Position numbers and translations under genes: made by a program | In this document: piece by piece, positions 25,373 through 33,797 of the stretch | Layout: every line of letters starts with the position of its first letter | Numbering within the stretch: the stretch's first letter is position 1 | The notes under the pieces: model-generated | What the model saw: only the letters and a program-made list of their open reading frames with translations | Database searches by the model: none | Told to the model about the DNA's origin: nothing | From: Hymenobacter sp. BT559 | GTDB taxonomy: Bacteria > Bacteroidota > Bacteroidia > Cytophagales > Hymenobacteraceae | Assembly: GCF_016427535.1 (NCBI RefSeq) | Contig: NZ_JAELXV010000002.1 | Location: forward strand, 930,001-994,000 | Length of the DNA stretch: 64,000 bases | Direction of reading: 5' to 3'

Positions 25373-25521
25373 CGACTAAGTGAATGGCCTGCAAATGCGA
25401 AAAAAAGCGGATTGGGCTAACTAAGAGCAAATAGGCCGGCAAAGGTCGGCATGAATTAGGTTTCAACAAGCAGAGTGCCTGGGAAGGTTCGCCCGGAAGT
25501 GAATAAGCGCCTCGCTCCGGC

Positions 25522-25529
25522 TACCTTTG
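25522..25529 (+). promoter_or_regulatory. -7 promoter box for ndk
   Basis: TACCTTTG, 31 nt before the ATG at 25561. I see no clear -33 element. Confidence 0.5.
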
Positions 25530-25560
25530 CGCCCCCAACCTATTTTCCCCGAATAACCGA

Positions 25561-25968
25561 ATGGCAACCAATCGCACCTTCACCATGATTAAGCCCGATG
25601 CCGTGGCTGAAAACCACATTGGCGGCATCCTGAGCATGATTGAGCAAGGCGGCTTCCGCATCGTGGAGCTTCAAAAAGTAAATCTGACGCCCGAGCGCGC
25701 CGGCGAGTTTTACGCCGTACACAAGGAGCGTCCTTTCTACAACGACCTCGTAAAATATATGTCGAGCGGCCCCATCGTAGCCGCTATTCTGGAGAAAGAC
25801 AACGCCGTAGCTGACTTCCGTACCCTCATTGGCGCCACCAACCCGGCCAACGCCGAGGAAGGCACCATCCGGAAGAAATACGCCAAAAGCATTGAGGCAA
25901 ACGCTGTGCACGGCTCGGACTCGGACGAGAACGCCCAAATCGAAGGTCAGTTTTTCTTCGGCAAATAA
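25561..25968 (+). CDS. ndk: Nucleoside diphosphate kinase
   Basis: 135 aa, short bacterial type. [10 protein letters not shown] at the N-terminus and the active-site His117 in NAVHGSDS. It transfers the gamma-phosphate of ATP to other NDPs through a phosphohistidine. Monocistronic: own -7 box upstream and a strong terminator 28 bp downstream. Confidence 0.95.
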   Translation: MATNRTFTMIKPDAVAENHIGGILSMIEQGGFRIVELQKVNLTPERAGEFYAVHKERPFYNDLVKYMSSGPIVAAILEKDNAVADFRTLIGATNPANAEEGTIRKKYAKSIEANAVHGSDSDENAQIEGQFFFGK

Positions 25969-25995
25969 GCCCGCTAGAAACTCGCCCTAAAGCCA

Positions 25996-26030
25996 AAAAA
26001 GCCGCTCTGCATCACGCAGGGCGGCTTTTT
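25996..26030. terminator. Terminator after ndk
   Basis: 15-bp stem AAAAAGCCGCTCTGC / GCAGGGCGGCTTTTT (one mismatch) with loop ATCAC. Confidence 0.9.
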
Positions 26031-26086
26031 ATTTATGCTGTAATCAGACTTTTTTTGTGCCAAATTTGTACTGAATTGGAACTTGG

Positions 26087-26638
26087 CTAGTTCCCAAATA
26101 AGTGATTGGGTTTCGGTAAGCTACTTACCTCGAAGTAGTAACCTTCTATGTTATCGGGCTCAAAATAAATGGGAAGCGTAACGCCCTGGCGCAGATGAGC
26201 GCTCGGGTCAAAGGAGAGGCGCTCGCTTTCAAAGGTGTATTTCTTACCAGTAGCTGGGTTTTGCCATTGGCTGTAAATGTAGTAGAAACGCTCGCCATTA
26301 CCGCCGCGCAACAAACTCTCTTCTATCTTGGTGATGGGTGGGTCGATGCGCTGACCAAATTGTACTAGCCGCTCTCGACGACGTTGCTTGCGCAGCCGAA
26401 AAGCGCTGTATACTCCGCAGGCAGCCGTAACTACCAAGCCATACAGGATATTGCCTAGAAAGCTTGATATGGCGTCTGGCAAGGTGGGCGGGCGACTCTG
26501 CTCAGGTAATAGCGGCTGGCAAATAGAATAGATGGTACCCAGTACGCCAACCAAGATTGGCAGGCCGCCAAAGCCAAACCAAAAAAGCTTTCCCACTACT
26601 GGCAACGCTTTAAACAGTGCCTTGAGGTGGGTTTTCAT
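26087..26638 (-). CDS. Uncharacterised membrane protein, DUF3592-like
   Basis: 183 aa from ATG 26638; the frame is open to an ATG at 26704. Two membrane segments (about 17-40 and 62-82), a basic stretch (RLRKQRRRERL), then a soluble beta domain. The YIYSQWQNPATGKKYTFES and VTLPIYFEPDNIEGYYFE pattern resembles DUF3592 proteins. Function unknown. Less GC-rich than its neighbours. It lies 84 bp downstream of the nucleoside transporter on the same strand; a functional link is not evident. Confidence 0.65.
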   Translation of the reverse strand: MKTHLKALFKALPVVGKLFWFGFGGLPILVGVLGTIYSICQPLLPEQSRPPTLPDAISSFLGNILYGLVVTAACGVYSAFRLRKQRRRERLVQFGQRIDPPITKIEESLLRGGNGERFYYIYSQWQNPATGKKYTFESERLSFDPSAHLRQGVTLPIYFEPDNIEGYYFEVSSLPKPNHLFGN

Positions 26639-26722
26639 GGCATAAAACTCCTCTGTGATGTCGTTAATCAAAAACAAGGGCTTGCTTGGCGCGATTACCA
26701 GCAAGCCCTCACTCTTGGTTGC

Positions 26723-28006
26723 CTAAGCCTGCTCTACTGAGAGCACGGGCTCGGGGTAGTCGTTTTCGACTTTCAGCGGGTCGTGCTTATGCTTAAAGAT
26801 GAGTACGAACAGTACCGCGATGATGAGCGCGTAGGCTGCAAAAGCCAGCCAGATGCCTTGCCAATCTTTGTTGCCGCTGGCATCGGTAAAGTAGTTCTGG
26901 ATAACCAAGCCGCTAATGGAGCTACCTAGAACGGCGCCAAAGCCATTGGTCATCATCATAAACAAGCCTTGGGCACTGGCCCGGATGCTCGGCTGGGTCT
27001 GAGTTTCGACAAACAGCGAGCCCGAGATATTGAAGAAGTCGAAGGCCATGCCATACACGATGCATGACATAATAATCATCCAGAGGCCGTCGGCGGGGTT
27101 ACTATAGGCCAGCAATCCAAAGCGTAGTACCCAGGCAATCATACTGAACAGCATCACCTGCTTGATGCCGAAACGCCGCAAAAAGAACGGGATGGCCAGG
27201 ATGAAAAGCGTTTCCGAAATCTGCGAAATCGACATGATAAAGGCAGGGTGCTTTACTGAAAGCGTATCGCGGTAAGCAGGTACTTTGTCGAAGTCGTGCA
27301 GGAAGGTGTCGCCGTAGGCATTGGTAAGCTGCAAAGCGGCACCTAGGAGCAGCGCAAAGGCAAAGAAGGTCGCCAGCTTGCGGTCGCGTAGCAGCGCAAA
27401 CGATTTCAAGCCCAGCGCATCAACCAGCGAGCGGCCCGAGGCACCCTTAGAGGGCGGCGGGCAGGCAGGCAGCGTAAAGGCGTAGAAACCCAGTAATAGC
27501 GCCGCGGCGGCGGCTACAAAAAACTGGTTGGCCGACTTCTCGAAGCCCAGGAACGTGACCGTCCACATGGCCGCAATAAAGCCAACGGTGCCCCAAACCC
27601 GAATAGGCGGATAGTCCTTTACCACGTCGAGGCCCTGGCTTTTCAACGCCGAGTACGACACGGCAATTGCCAGCGCCAGCGTGGGCATGTAGAAAATCAT
27701 GTTCAGCAGGATAACCCAGAAGAACAGGCCGGGGTCCGTCACGAACGGGATGCAGCAAAGCGTGAGGCCGCCCAGCAGGTGCAACACGCCGTAGAGCTTT
27801 TCGGCGTTTACCCACTTATCGGCCACAATGCCCATGAGCGAGGGCATGAAAATGGACGCAATGCCCATGGTTGAGAAAATAGCGCCGAACTGCGCGCCCG
27901 ACCACTGCTTGGTCTGAAACCAGTAAGCTCCAATCGTAATCAGCCACGCACCCCAAATAAAAAACTGGAGGAAGCTCAGAATAGTAAGACGCAGCTTGAT
28001 GCTCAT
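26723..28006 (-). CDS. Nucleoside:proton symporter, NupG/XapB-type MFS
   Basis: 427 aa, twelve predicted helices. The N-terminus MSIKLRLTILSFLQFFIWGAWLITIGAYW and the VWGTVGFIAAMW segment are typical of the nucleoside/H+ symporter family. It imports nucleosides across the inner membrane; thymidine kinase and Ndk elsewhere in the window could use them, but there is no operon link. Substrate range not readable. Confidence 0.85.
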   Translation of the reverse strand: MSIKLRLTILSFLQFFIWGAWLITIGAYWFQTKQWSGAQFGAIFSTMGIASIFMPSLMGIVADKWVNAEKLYGVLHLLGGLTLCCIPFVTDPGLFFWVILLNMIFYMPTLALAIAVSYSALKSQGLDVVKDYPPIRVWGTVGFIAAMWTVTFLGFEKSANQFFVAAAAALLLGFYAFTLPACPPPSKGASGRSLVDALGLKSFALLRDRKLATFFAFALLLGAALQLTNAYGDTFLHDFDKVPAYRDTLSVKHPAFIMSISQISETLFILAIPFFLRRFGIKQVMLFSMIAWVLRFGLLAYSNPADGLWMIIMSCIVYGMAFDFFNISGSLFVETQTQPSIRASAQGLFMMMTNGFGAVLGSSISGLVIQNYFTDASGNKDWQGIWLAFAAYALIIAVLFVLIFKHKHDPLKVENDYPEPVLSVEQA

Positions 28007-28148
28007 GCAGGCACAAGTAAAAATGTTGAAAGTAGCTTTTGTTGTTAAAGATACAAGTTAACCTACCAGAAACACAGTAACCCGCCTGCCGATTAAAGCG
28101 GTTTAAGCCTCATTATGAAGCGATTTTACTACCTAGGGCCCAACAAAA

Positions 28149-28175
28149 AGCCCACCGGCGCGGGGCCGGTGGGCT
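28149..28175 (-). terminator. Terminator of superoxide dismutase
   Basis: Stem AAGCCCACCGGC / GCCGGTGGGCTT, followed on the minus strand by TTTTTG. Confidence 0.88.
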
Positions 28176-28198
28176 TCTATTAGGTTAGGCGAGGGGAC

Positions 28199-28804
28199 CT
28201 AGGCGGCAGCGTAGCGCTTGTTCACCTCATCCCAGTTGATGAGGTTGAAGAAGGCCGCGATGTAGTCGGGGCGACGGTTCTGGTACTTGAGGTAGTAGGC
28301 GTGCTCCCACACGTCGATGCCCAGGATAGGGGTGCCTTTGCAGCCGGTATCGGGCATCAGCGGGTTGTCCTGGTTCGGGGTCGAGCAAATTTGCAGCGAG
28401 CCATCGGCCTGCTTGCACAGCCACGCCCAGCCGGAGCCGAAGCGCGTGGTGGCTGCTTTGGCAAACTCCTCCTTGAACTTGTCGAACGAGCCGAAGGCTT
28501 CGTTGATTTTGGTGGCTACTTCGCCCGTGGGCTGGCCGCCGCCATTGGGGCTCAGGATGGTCCACCACAGCGAGTGGTTCCAGTGCCCGCCGCCATTGTT
28601 GCGGATAGCCGGGGTGGCTTTGGCAATATTCTGAAGAATGTCTTCGAGGCTCTGGTTCTCAAACTCGGTGCCTGCGATAGCGGCATTGAGGTTGGTAACG
28701 TAGGCTTGGTGGTGCTTGGTGTGGTGAATTTCCTGGGTCTGCGCGTCGAAGGTAGGTTCGAGGGCATCGTAGCCGTAAGGCAGCTTGGGCAGTTCGAAAG
28801 CCAT
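28199..28804 (-). CDS. sodA: Superoxide dismutase, Mn-type (Fe/Mn family)
   Basis: 201 aa. Metal ligands: H27 in EIHHTKHH, H77 in [11 protein letters not shown], and Asp and His of DVWEHAYY. Gly before the HWNH motif and Gln in TPNQDNPL are the residues that usually mark manganese enzymes, though cambialistic use is possible. No signal peptide; cytosolic. It has its own promoter box (TACTTTTG, 28888-28881) just after tadA. Stops with TAG inside CCTAGG. Confidence 0.94.
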   Translation of the reverse strand: MAFELPKLPYGYDALEPTFDAQTQEIHHTKHHQAYVTNLNAAIAGTEFENQSLEDILQNIAKATPAIRNNGGGHWNHSLWWTILSPNGGGQPTGEVATKINEAFGSFDKFKEEFAKAATTRFGSGWAWLCKQADGSLQICSTPNQDNPLMPDTGCKGTPILGIDVWEHAYYLKYQNRRPDYIAAFFNLINWDEVNKRYAAA

Positions 28805-28880
28805 GTCAGTAGGGTGTTTAAAGAATGGAAACGGTAGCTAGGTAACCAGCCACCGCCCGCCCCGGTTTGGGGCGACTGCC

Positions 28881-28888
28881 CAAAAGTA
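28881..28888 (-). promoter_or_regulatory. -7 promoter box for sodA
   Basis: TACTTTTG on the minus strand, directly after the tadA stop, leaving a leader of about 70 nt. Confidence 0.5.
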
Positions 28889-28890
28889 GA

Positions 28891-29328
28891 TTATTTCCGC
28901 TTAGCGTTGAAGAAATCACGCATCAGCACGGCGCAGTCTTCAGCCAATATGCCGGCTCGCACCTGCGTGCGCGGGTGCAGCAGTCCCAGGCCGTGCCGTC
29001 GAAATCCCACTTTGGGCTCTTCCGCCCCGTAAATAACTTGCTGCACTTGGGCCCAGGCGCTGGCCCCAGCGCACATCACGCACGGCTCGATAGTGACGTA
29101 TAGTGAGCAGGCGCCTAGGTACTTATTGCCTACAAAATTGGCCGCAGCCGATAAGGCCAACATTTCGGCGTGGGCGGTTACGTCGCGCAGGCGCTCGGTT
29201 TGGTTGTGCCCGCGGCCGATGATGGTATTATCGAGCACCACCACCGCGCCAATGGGTATTTCGCCTTCGGCCAAGGCCAGACGAGCCTCAGTTAGCGCCT
29301 GGCGCATGAAATACTCGTCGGTGAGCAC
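28891..29328 (-). CDS. tadA: tRNA adenosine(34) deaminase TadA
   Basis: 145 aa from the chosen GTG. Zinc deaminase motifs: HAEMLAL (His and catalytic Glu) and PCVMCAGA. It converts A34 to inosine in tRNA-Arg(ACG). A start at 29376 would overlap the upstream gene by 49 bp; the GTG at 29328 shares one base with that gene's TAG stop (TAGTG) and gives the usual VLTDEYFMRQAL N-terminus, so it is preferred and implies translational coupling. Confidence 0.92.
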   Translation of the reverse strand: MLTDEYFMRQALTEARLALAEGEIPIGAVVVLDNTIIGRGHNQTERLRDVTAHAEMLALSAAANFVGNKYLGACSLYVTIEPCVMCAGASAWAQVQQVIYGAEEPKVGFRRHGLGLLHPRTQVRAGILAEDCAVLMRDFFNAKRK

Positions 29329-29873
29329 TATTTCAGGCTGATAGCGCTTTGCACGGCCTGGGCCACCGGCCGCCACTGCGCCTGCTCCTCGGCCGGCGCC
29401 GAAAACGAGAAGATGTATAGCTGCTCGCCCTGCACTGTATACTGGATGTACTCGTACTTTTTGAGCGTAGCCAGCGCGTTGCTGCGGCGGTTATCAGCCA
29501 TTGTAGATACAAACTCTAGGGCCACAAACTCGCGGCCATTCACCTTGCGAACTTCCTGAGTCAAAAAATCTACCTTGGTATACAGGCGCTGAATGCTGGC
29601 TTTGTACATGGGTAGCAGCACATTGTAGTCGGGCCCAAACATAGTAGGCCGCACGGCTACGCTGTAGTCTACCTTGCCATTGGGGCTGCTGTACACGGCC
29701 AGCGGCTTGCGCGGCGACGGAAACTTGACCGCAATTCCTTCGTCGGGCAGCGGCGTAAAGCCCTGCGGCACCCCCACCGCGAGACCCGGCGCTACCTTCA
29801 CCGACGTGAGCTTGGGCTTGGGGGCAAAGCTGGTGAGCGCGAGCAGCGAGCAGAGGAGGACGAGAACTTTCAT
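29328..29873 (-). CDS. Uncharacterised exported protein
   Basis: 181 aa. Signal peptide MKVLVLLCSLLALTSFA, then a PsbP/DUF1795-like pattern (VGVPQGFTPLPDEGIAVKFPSPRKPLAVYSSPNG... FVALEFVSTMADNRRSNALATLKKYEYIQYTVQGEQLYIFSFSAPAEEQAQW). Such domains occur in periplasmic or surface proteins of unknown role. Coupled to tadA by a one-base overlap. A TATTTTTG box (29889-29882) lies 8 nt before the ATG, so the leader is only a few nucleotides. Confidence 0.7.
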   Translation of the reverse strand: MKVLVLLCSLLALTSFAPKPKLTSVKVAPGLAVGVPQGFTPLPDEGIAVKFPSPRKPLAVYSSPNGKVDYSVAVRPTMFGPDYNVLLPMYKASIQRLYTKVDFLTQEVRKVNGREFVALEFVSTMADNRRSNALATLKKYEYIQYTVQGEQLYIFSFSAPAEEQAQWRPVAQAVQSAISLK

Positions 29874-29925
29874 AAGTAGGGCAAAAATAGGGTTGGCGGC
29901 TTAGGTGTATGGGCGGCACGAAAAA

Positions 29926-30029
29926 ACGACTGTCATCTTGTGCTTGCAGCAACAGCTTGTCAGGTTGCGTCAGAAGTAGTACTCCAACGAACCGACTAGG
30001 ATGCTTTGCAAGCGCAGTATGACAGTCGT
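29926..30029. repeat. Diverged copy of the TGTCAT...ATGACA palindromic element
   Basis: Arms ACGACTGTCAT / ATGACAGTCGT (11 bp, perfect) enclose about 80 bp. End sequence and size match the elements in the nuo operon; the inner arms are strongly diverged. Confidence 0.65.
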
Positions 30030-30044
30030 CTAGATATGCTATGG

Positions 30045-30485
30045 CTAGTTGCGCTGGCGCGTCGGATACTTAATCCGCACCTTCTTCCAGTACACGTAGT
30101 TACCTGTTTTTGCCTCTACCAGGTAGGTGCCCGCCGAAATATGCCCTAGGTCCACGGGCGCGCCAGTATTGTTCTGCGGGTCTAGCTCCTGCTGATACAC
30201 AACCTTATTTTTATAGTCGGTCATCACCAACGTGCCGGGCTTCGTGAACTGCTGCGTAAAGCTCAGCATCACGCTGTTAGAGTTGGGCTTCGGGAAGATG
30301 TCGATGCCCGAGAGCGTCTCCACGCGCTTGATGGGGCCATCGAGCGTCACGGCCGGCGCCTGGCCTTTGGTTTTGACCTCGGCGCCACTCTCATACTTGT
30401 TTTTGGTCTTGACTTTCGTTTGGGCCTGGGCGGCTCCGGCCCCAAGCAAAGCGGCTGCTAGAGCCAGCGAAGAAAGAAATTTCAT
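30045..30485 (-). CDS. Small exported protein made of a T9SS sorting-like domain
   Basis: 146 aa. Signal peptide MKFLSSLALAAALLGAGAAQA, a basic/polar stretch (KVKTKNKYESGAEVKTKG), and then almost the whole mature chain resembles a type A T9SS C-terminal domain: IDIFPKPNSNSVMLSF, GTLVMTDYKNKVVYQQEL, ISAGTYLVEAKTG and a basic end. No passenger domain is present. Function unknown; it could be a surface or accessory protein of the secretion system. Confidence 0.65.
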   Translation of the reverse strand: MKFLSSLALAAALLGAGAAQAQTKVKTKNKYESGAEVKTKGQAPAVTLDGPIKRVETLSGIDIFPKPNSNSVMLSFTQQFTKPGTLVMTDYKNKVVYQQELDPQNNTGAPVDLGHISAGTYLVEAKTGNYVYWKKVRIKYPTRQRN

Positions 30486-30642
30486 GTCAGCTAGAAGGAA
30501 AAAGGATACAGCGTATAAGCAGTCCTAGGTCTCCTTTTACATACTTCATACCAAACTAAGCTGCTACCGCTCGCCAACTAGAAGTAACTTCGCCACAATT
30601 TGGCTTATCGCCCAAAGGGCTACCCCCATAAAAGCACAGCCA

Positions 30643-30699
30643 GCCCGGCGCAGCCGGGCGTATCCGTTAAATTCTAAAAATCCGTTTAAATCTGCGGTC
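30643..30699 (+). repeat. CGTATCCGTT...AATCTGCGGTC repeat abutting the aspS start
   Basis: A GCCCGGC GCA GCCGGGC hairpin followed by GTATCCGTT, AAATCCGTTT and AATCTGCGGTC, ending 1 nt before the aspS ATG. Same family as 61783-61835 and 61985-62071. Confidence 0.7.
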
Positions 30700-30700
30700 C

Positions 30701-32464
30701 ATGTTGAGAAGTCATACCAACGGCGAGCTTCGCCAAGAAAACGTAGGTCAAACCGTTACGCTAGTGGGCTGGGTGCAGCGCACCCGCGACAAAGGTGGCA
30801 TTCTGTGGATTGACCTGCGCGACCGCTATGGCATCACCCAGCTAGCTTTAGAAGAAGGCGTGGAGAGCGAAGAAGTACGCGAAAAAGCGCGTACCCTAGG
30901 TCGCGAATTTGTGGTTAGCGTGACTGGCAAAGTGGCCGAGCGCTACTCCAAGAATGCGCACATCCCGACCGGCGATATCGAGGTACGCGTCGAGCAAATC
31001 GAGGTGCTGAACCCCGCCAAGCTGCCGCCCTTCCTCATCGAAGACGACACCGACGGCGGCGACGAGCTGCGCATGAAGTATCGCTACCTCGACTTGCGCC
31101 GCACACCCGTGCGCAACAACCTGATGCTGCGCCACAAGATGGCCCAGGCCGTGCGCCGCTACCTCGACGGCCAAGACTTCATTGAAGTAGAAACGCCCGT
31201 GCTCATCAAGAGCACGCCCGAAGGCGCCCGCGATTTTGTGGTGCCTTCGCGCATGAACCCCGGCGAGTTTTATGCCCTGCCGCAGTCGCCCCAAACGTTT
31301 AAGCAGCTGCTCATGGTGTCGGGCTTCGACCGCTACTTTCAGATAGTAAAGTGCTTCCGCGACGAAGACCTGCGCGCCGACCGCCAACCCGAGTTCACGC
31401 AGATTGACTGCGAAATGGCTTTCGTAGAGCAGGAGGATATTCTGAACACGTTTGAAGGTCTCGTGCGTTACCTGTTCAAGGAAATCAAGAACCTCGACTT
31501 CCCGACCGTACCCCGCATGGAGTACGCCGACGCCATGCGTTGGTATGGCAACGACAAGCCCGACGTGCGCTTTGACATGAAGTTCGTGGAACTGAACGAC
31601 GTAGTAAAAGGTCAAGGCTTCCCCGTATTCGACAGTGCCGAGCTGGTAGTGGGCATCAACGCCGCTACCTGCGCCGCCTACACCCGCAAGCAACTCGACG
31701 AGTTGACCAATTTCGTAAAGAAGCCGCAGCTTGGCGCCACTGGCCTCGTGTACGCCCGCGTAGAAGCAGGCGGCGTGGTGAAGTCGTCGGTTGATAAGTT
31801 CTACTCGCAGGAGGAACTGCAGAAGTGGAAAGCCGCCTTCAATGCCAACGAAGGCGACCTGCTGCTCATCTTGGCTGGCCCGGCCGATAAAACCCGTAAG
31901 GCCCTGAGTGAACTGCGCCTAGAAATGGGCCAGCGCCTAGGTCTGCGCGACAAGGATACCTTCGCCCCACTATGGGTTGTCAATTTCCCACTGTTGGAGT
32001 ACATCGAGGAGGAAGGCCGTTACTTTGCTATGCACCACCCCTTCACCTCGCCCAAGCCCGACGACCTGCACCTGCTCGACAACCCCGAGACCATCGGCCA
32101 GGCGCGCGCCAACGCCTACGACTTAGTTATCAATGGAGTGGAAGTGGGCGGTGGCTCTATCCGTATTCACGACCGCGCAGTGCAGGCCCGTATGTTCTCG
32201 CTGCTCGGCTTCTCGCCCGAAGAAGCTCAAGCGCAGTTTGGCTTCCTGCTCGATGCGTTTGAATACGGCGCGCCGCCCCACGGCGGCATTGCCTTCGGCT
32301 TCGACCGCTTGTGCTCGCTCTTCGGCGGCGCTGACAGCATCCGCGACTTCATCGCCTTCCCCAAAAACAACTCGGGCCGCGACGTGATGATTGATTCGCC
32401 TTCGCCAATCTCAGATAAGCAGCTAACCGAGCTGAGCATTAAGACGGACGTGGTCGTGAAATAA
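30701..32464 (+). CDS. aspS: Aspartyl-tRNA synthetase, bacterial type
   Basis: 587 aa. N-terminal OB anticodon-binding domain ([24 protein letters not shown]), class II core with motif 2 ([22 protein letters not shown]), a GAD-type insert, and motif 3 ([15 protein letters not shown]). It charges tRNA-Asp. The ATG follows an intergenic repeat directly, so the leader is built from repeat sequence. It converges with the nuo operon across a shared terminator. Confidence 0.96.
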   Translation: MLRSHTNGELRQENVGQTVTLVGWVQRTRDKGGILWIDLRDRYGITQLALEEGVESEEVREKARTLGREFVVSVTGKVAERYSKNAHIPTGDIEVRVEQIEVLNPAKLPPFLIEDDTDGGDELRMKYRYLDLRRTPVRNNLMLRHKMAQAVRRYLDGQDFIEVETPVLIKSTPEGARDFVVPSRMNPGEFYALPQSPQTFKQLLMVSGFDRYFQIVKCFRDEDLRADRQPEFTQIDCEMAFVEQEDILNTFEGLVRYLFKEIKNLDFPTVPRMEYADAMRWYGNDKPDVRFDMKFVELNDVVKGQGFPVFDSAELVVGINAATCAAYTRKQLDELTNFVKKPQLGATGLVYARVEAGGVVKSSVDKFYSQEELQKWKAAFNANEGDLLLILAGPADKTRKALSELRLEMGQRLGLRDKDTFAPLWVVNFPLLEYIEEEGRYFAMHHPFTSPKPDDLHLLDNPETIGQARANAYDLVINGVEVGGGSIRIHDRAVQARMFSLLGFSPEEAQAQFGFLLDAFEYGAPPHGGIAFGFDRLCSLFGGADSIRDFIAFPKNNSGRDVMIDSPSPISDKQLTELSIKTDVVVK

Positions 32465-32475
32465 GACCTAGGTAC

Positions 32476-32527
32476 CACAAAAAAGAGAGCGGCCACTGAT
32501 ACTTCAGTGGCCGCTCTCTTTTTTGTG
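32476..32527. terminator. Bidirectional terminator of aspS and the nuo operon
   Basis: Perfect 24-bp stem (CACAAAAAAGAGAGCGGCCA... mirrored) with loop TACT; A and T tracts on both sides suit termination in both directions. Confidence 0.95.
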
Positions 32528-32538
32528 ATAATGCTATG

Positions 32539-33045
32539 CTAGAAGTTCCGTTCGCCCGTTTCGCGCTTGCCCAGCATAACCGAGCCAACCATGGCGGCCA
32601 GGAGTAGGATAGAAGCTAATTCAAAGGGCAGCGAGTACTCCTTAAACAGCACCATACCTAGGCGGTCTACCATGCCTATCTGCGAATCGAAGGTGGCGGC
32701 ATTGTAGCCAGTAGGCTCTACACCGCGAAGTGCGGCTACCATCACCAGCAGCAACAGGCCACCCGAAACCGTAGCGGCTACCTTAGCTAGCATAGGCTTT
32801 TGCGGCTCGGTTTCTTCATTCAGGTTCAAGAACATAATCACGAACAGGAACAATACCATGATGGCCCCGGCGTATACGATGATGTTCACAGCGGCTAGAA
32901 ACTGTGCGTTAAGCAACAGGTAATGGGCTGATAGCGTGAAGAACGTGAGGATAAGAAACAGCACGCTGTGCACTGGGTTCTTGGCCAGCACCACACCTAG
33001 GGCACTCAGCAGCGCAACGAACGATAAGAAGAGAAAGAGAGACAT
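32539..33045 (-). CDS. nuoJ: NADH-quinone oxidoreductase subunit J
   Basis: 168 aa, five membrane helices; the family segment YAGAIMVLFLFVIMFLNL is present near 58-75. Part of the proton-pumping membrane arm. Last gene of this operon: the terminator shared with aspS follows at once, so nuoK, L, M and N are not here. A palindromic element separates it from nuoI. Confidence 0.93.
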   Translation of the reverse strand: MSLFLFLSFVALLSALGVVLAKNPVHSVLFLILTFFTLSAHYLLLNAQFLAAVNIIVYAGAIMVLFLFVIMFLNLNEETEPQKPMLAKVAATVSGGLLLLVMVAALRGVEPTGYNAATFDSQIGMVDRLGMVLFKEYSLPFELASILLLAAMVGSVMLGKRETGERNF

Positions 33046-33052
33046 AAAAGAG

Positions 33053-33158
33053 TGTCATGCTGAGCTTGCGAAGCATCTTATCAGGCTCGCAACGCTCGGG
33101 TAGGTACTAGTTCTGAGGAAGGCAGCCGTGATAAGATGCTTCGTTCCTCAGCATGACA
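33053..33158. repeat. Palindromic element between nuoI and nuoJ
   Basis: 106 bp. Outer arms TGTCATGCTGAG / CTCAGCATGACA and inner arms CGAAGCATCTTATCA / TGATAAGATGCTTCG are both perfect. No ORF. Confidence 0.92.
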
Positions 33159-33168
33159 GGGAGTGAAC

Positions 33169-33753
33169 CTAGGCAGACTGCATTTGCGTGCGCAGCTTAT
33201 CGGCTTGCTCAGGCGTGAGCTGGATGCCACGCTTCGACCGGTTATCCGGTGATACGGGCTCTACTAGGCGGTCTTTACCGTAGATAAACTCGTCGCGCTC
33301 GTAGCGTGGCGGCGCCATTTTGTCAGCCTGCAAGTACACGGCGGCCTTCGGGCAAGCCTCCTCACAGAGGCCGCAGAAGATGCAGCGTAGCATATTTATT
33401 TCGTAGCTAACGGCGTACTTCTCCTCCCGGTAGAGGTTTTGCTCGCCCTTCTTGCGCTCGCCAGCCACCATCGTGATGGCTTCGGCGGGGCAGGCTACGG
33501 CGCACAGGCCGCAGGCCGTGCAGCGCTCGCGGCCCTGTTCATCGCGCTTCAGCACGTGCAGGCCACGAAAAACGGGCGAGAACGGACGCGTTTCCTCAGG
33601 GTAGCGAACGGTGATTTGCTTTTTGGTAGCAGCTCTAAAAAAGTGCTGCATGGTAATAGACAAGCCCTGGAAAATCGCCGGAAGGTAGGCCCGCTCGGCG
33701 AGCGTCATCGGCTTCTTTTCTAGTTTCTTGGCGCGGTTGCTTAGCGATTCCAT
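33169..33753 (-). CDS. nuoI: NADH-quinone oxidoreductase subunit I
   Basis: 194 aa. Two 4Fe-4S motifs: CTACGLCAVACP (about 81-92) and CIFCGLCEEACP (about 125-136). They carry electrons from the peripheral arm towards NuoB and the quinone. The C-terminus is charged. Stops with TAG inside CCTAGG. Confidence 0.95.
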   Translation of the reverse strand: MESLSNRAKKLEKKPMTLAERAYLPAIFQGLSITMQHFFRAATKKQITVRYPEETRPFSPVFRGLHVLKRDEQGRERCTACGLCAVACPAEAITMVAGERKKGEQNLYREEKYAVSYEINMLRCIFCGLCEEACPKAAVYLQADKMAPPRYERDEFIYGKDRLVEPVSPDNRSKRGIQLTPEQADKLRTQMQSA

Positions 33754-33797
33754 ATAGGTCGGTAGGGTAAGAGGGGAGGGCTAGCCGAATAGGCTGT

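Noticed and set aside
29926..30029. Rho-independent terminator
   Set aside because: Arms are 80 bp apart and no T tract follows; the ends match the palindromic element family.
30896..31693. 265-codon open frame opposite aspS
   Set aside because: Antisense shadow; composition follows the AspRS codons.
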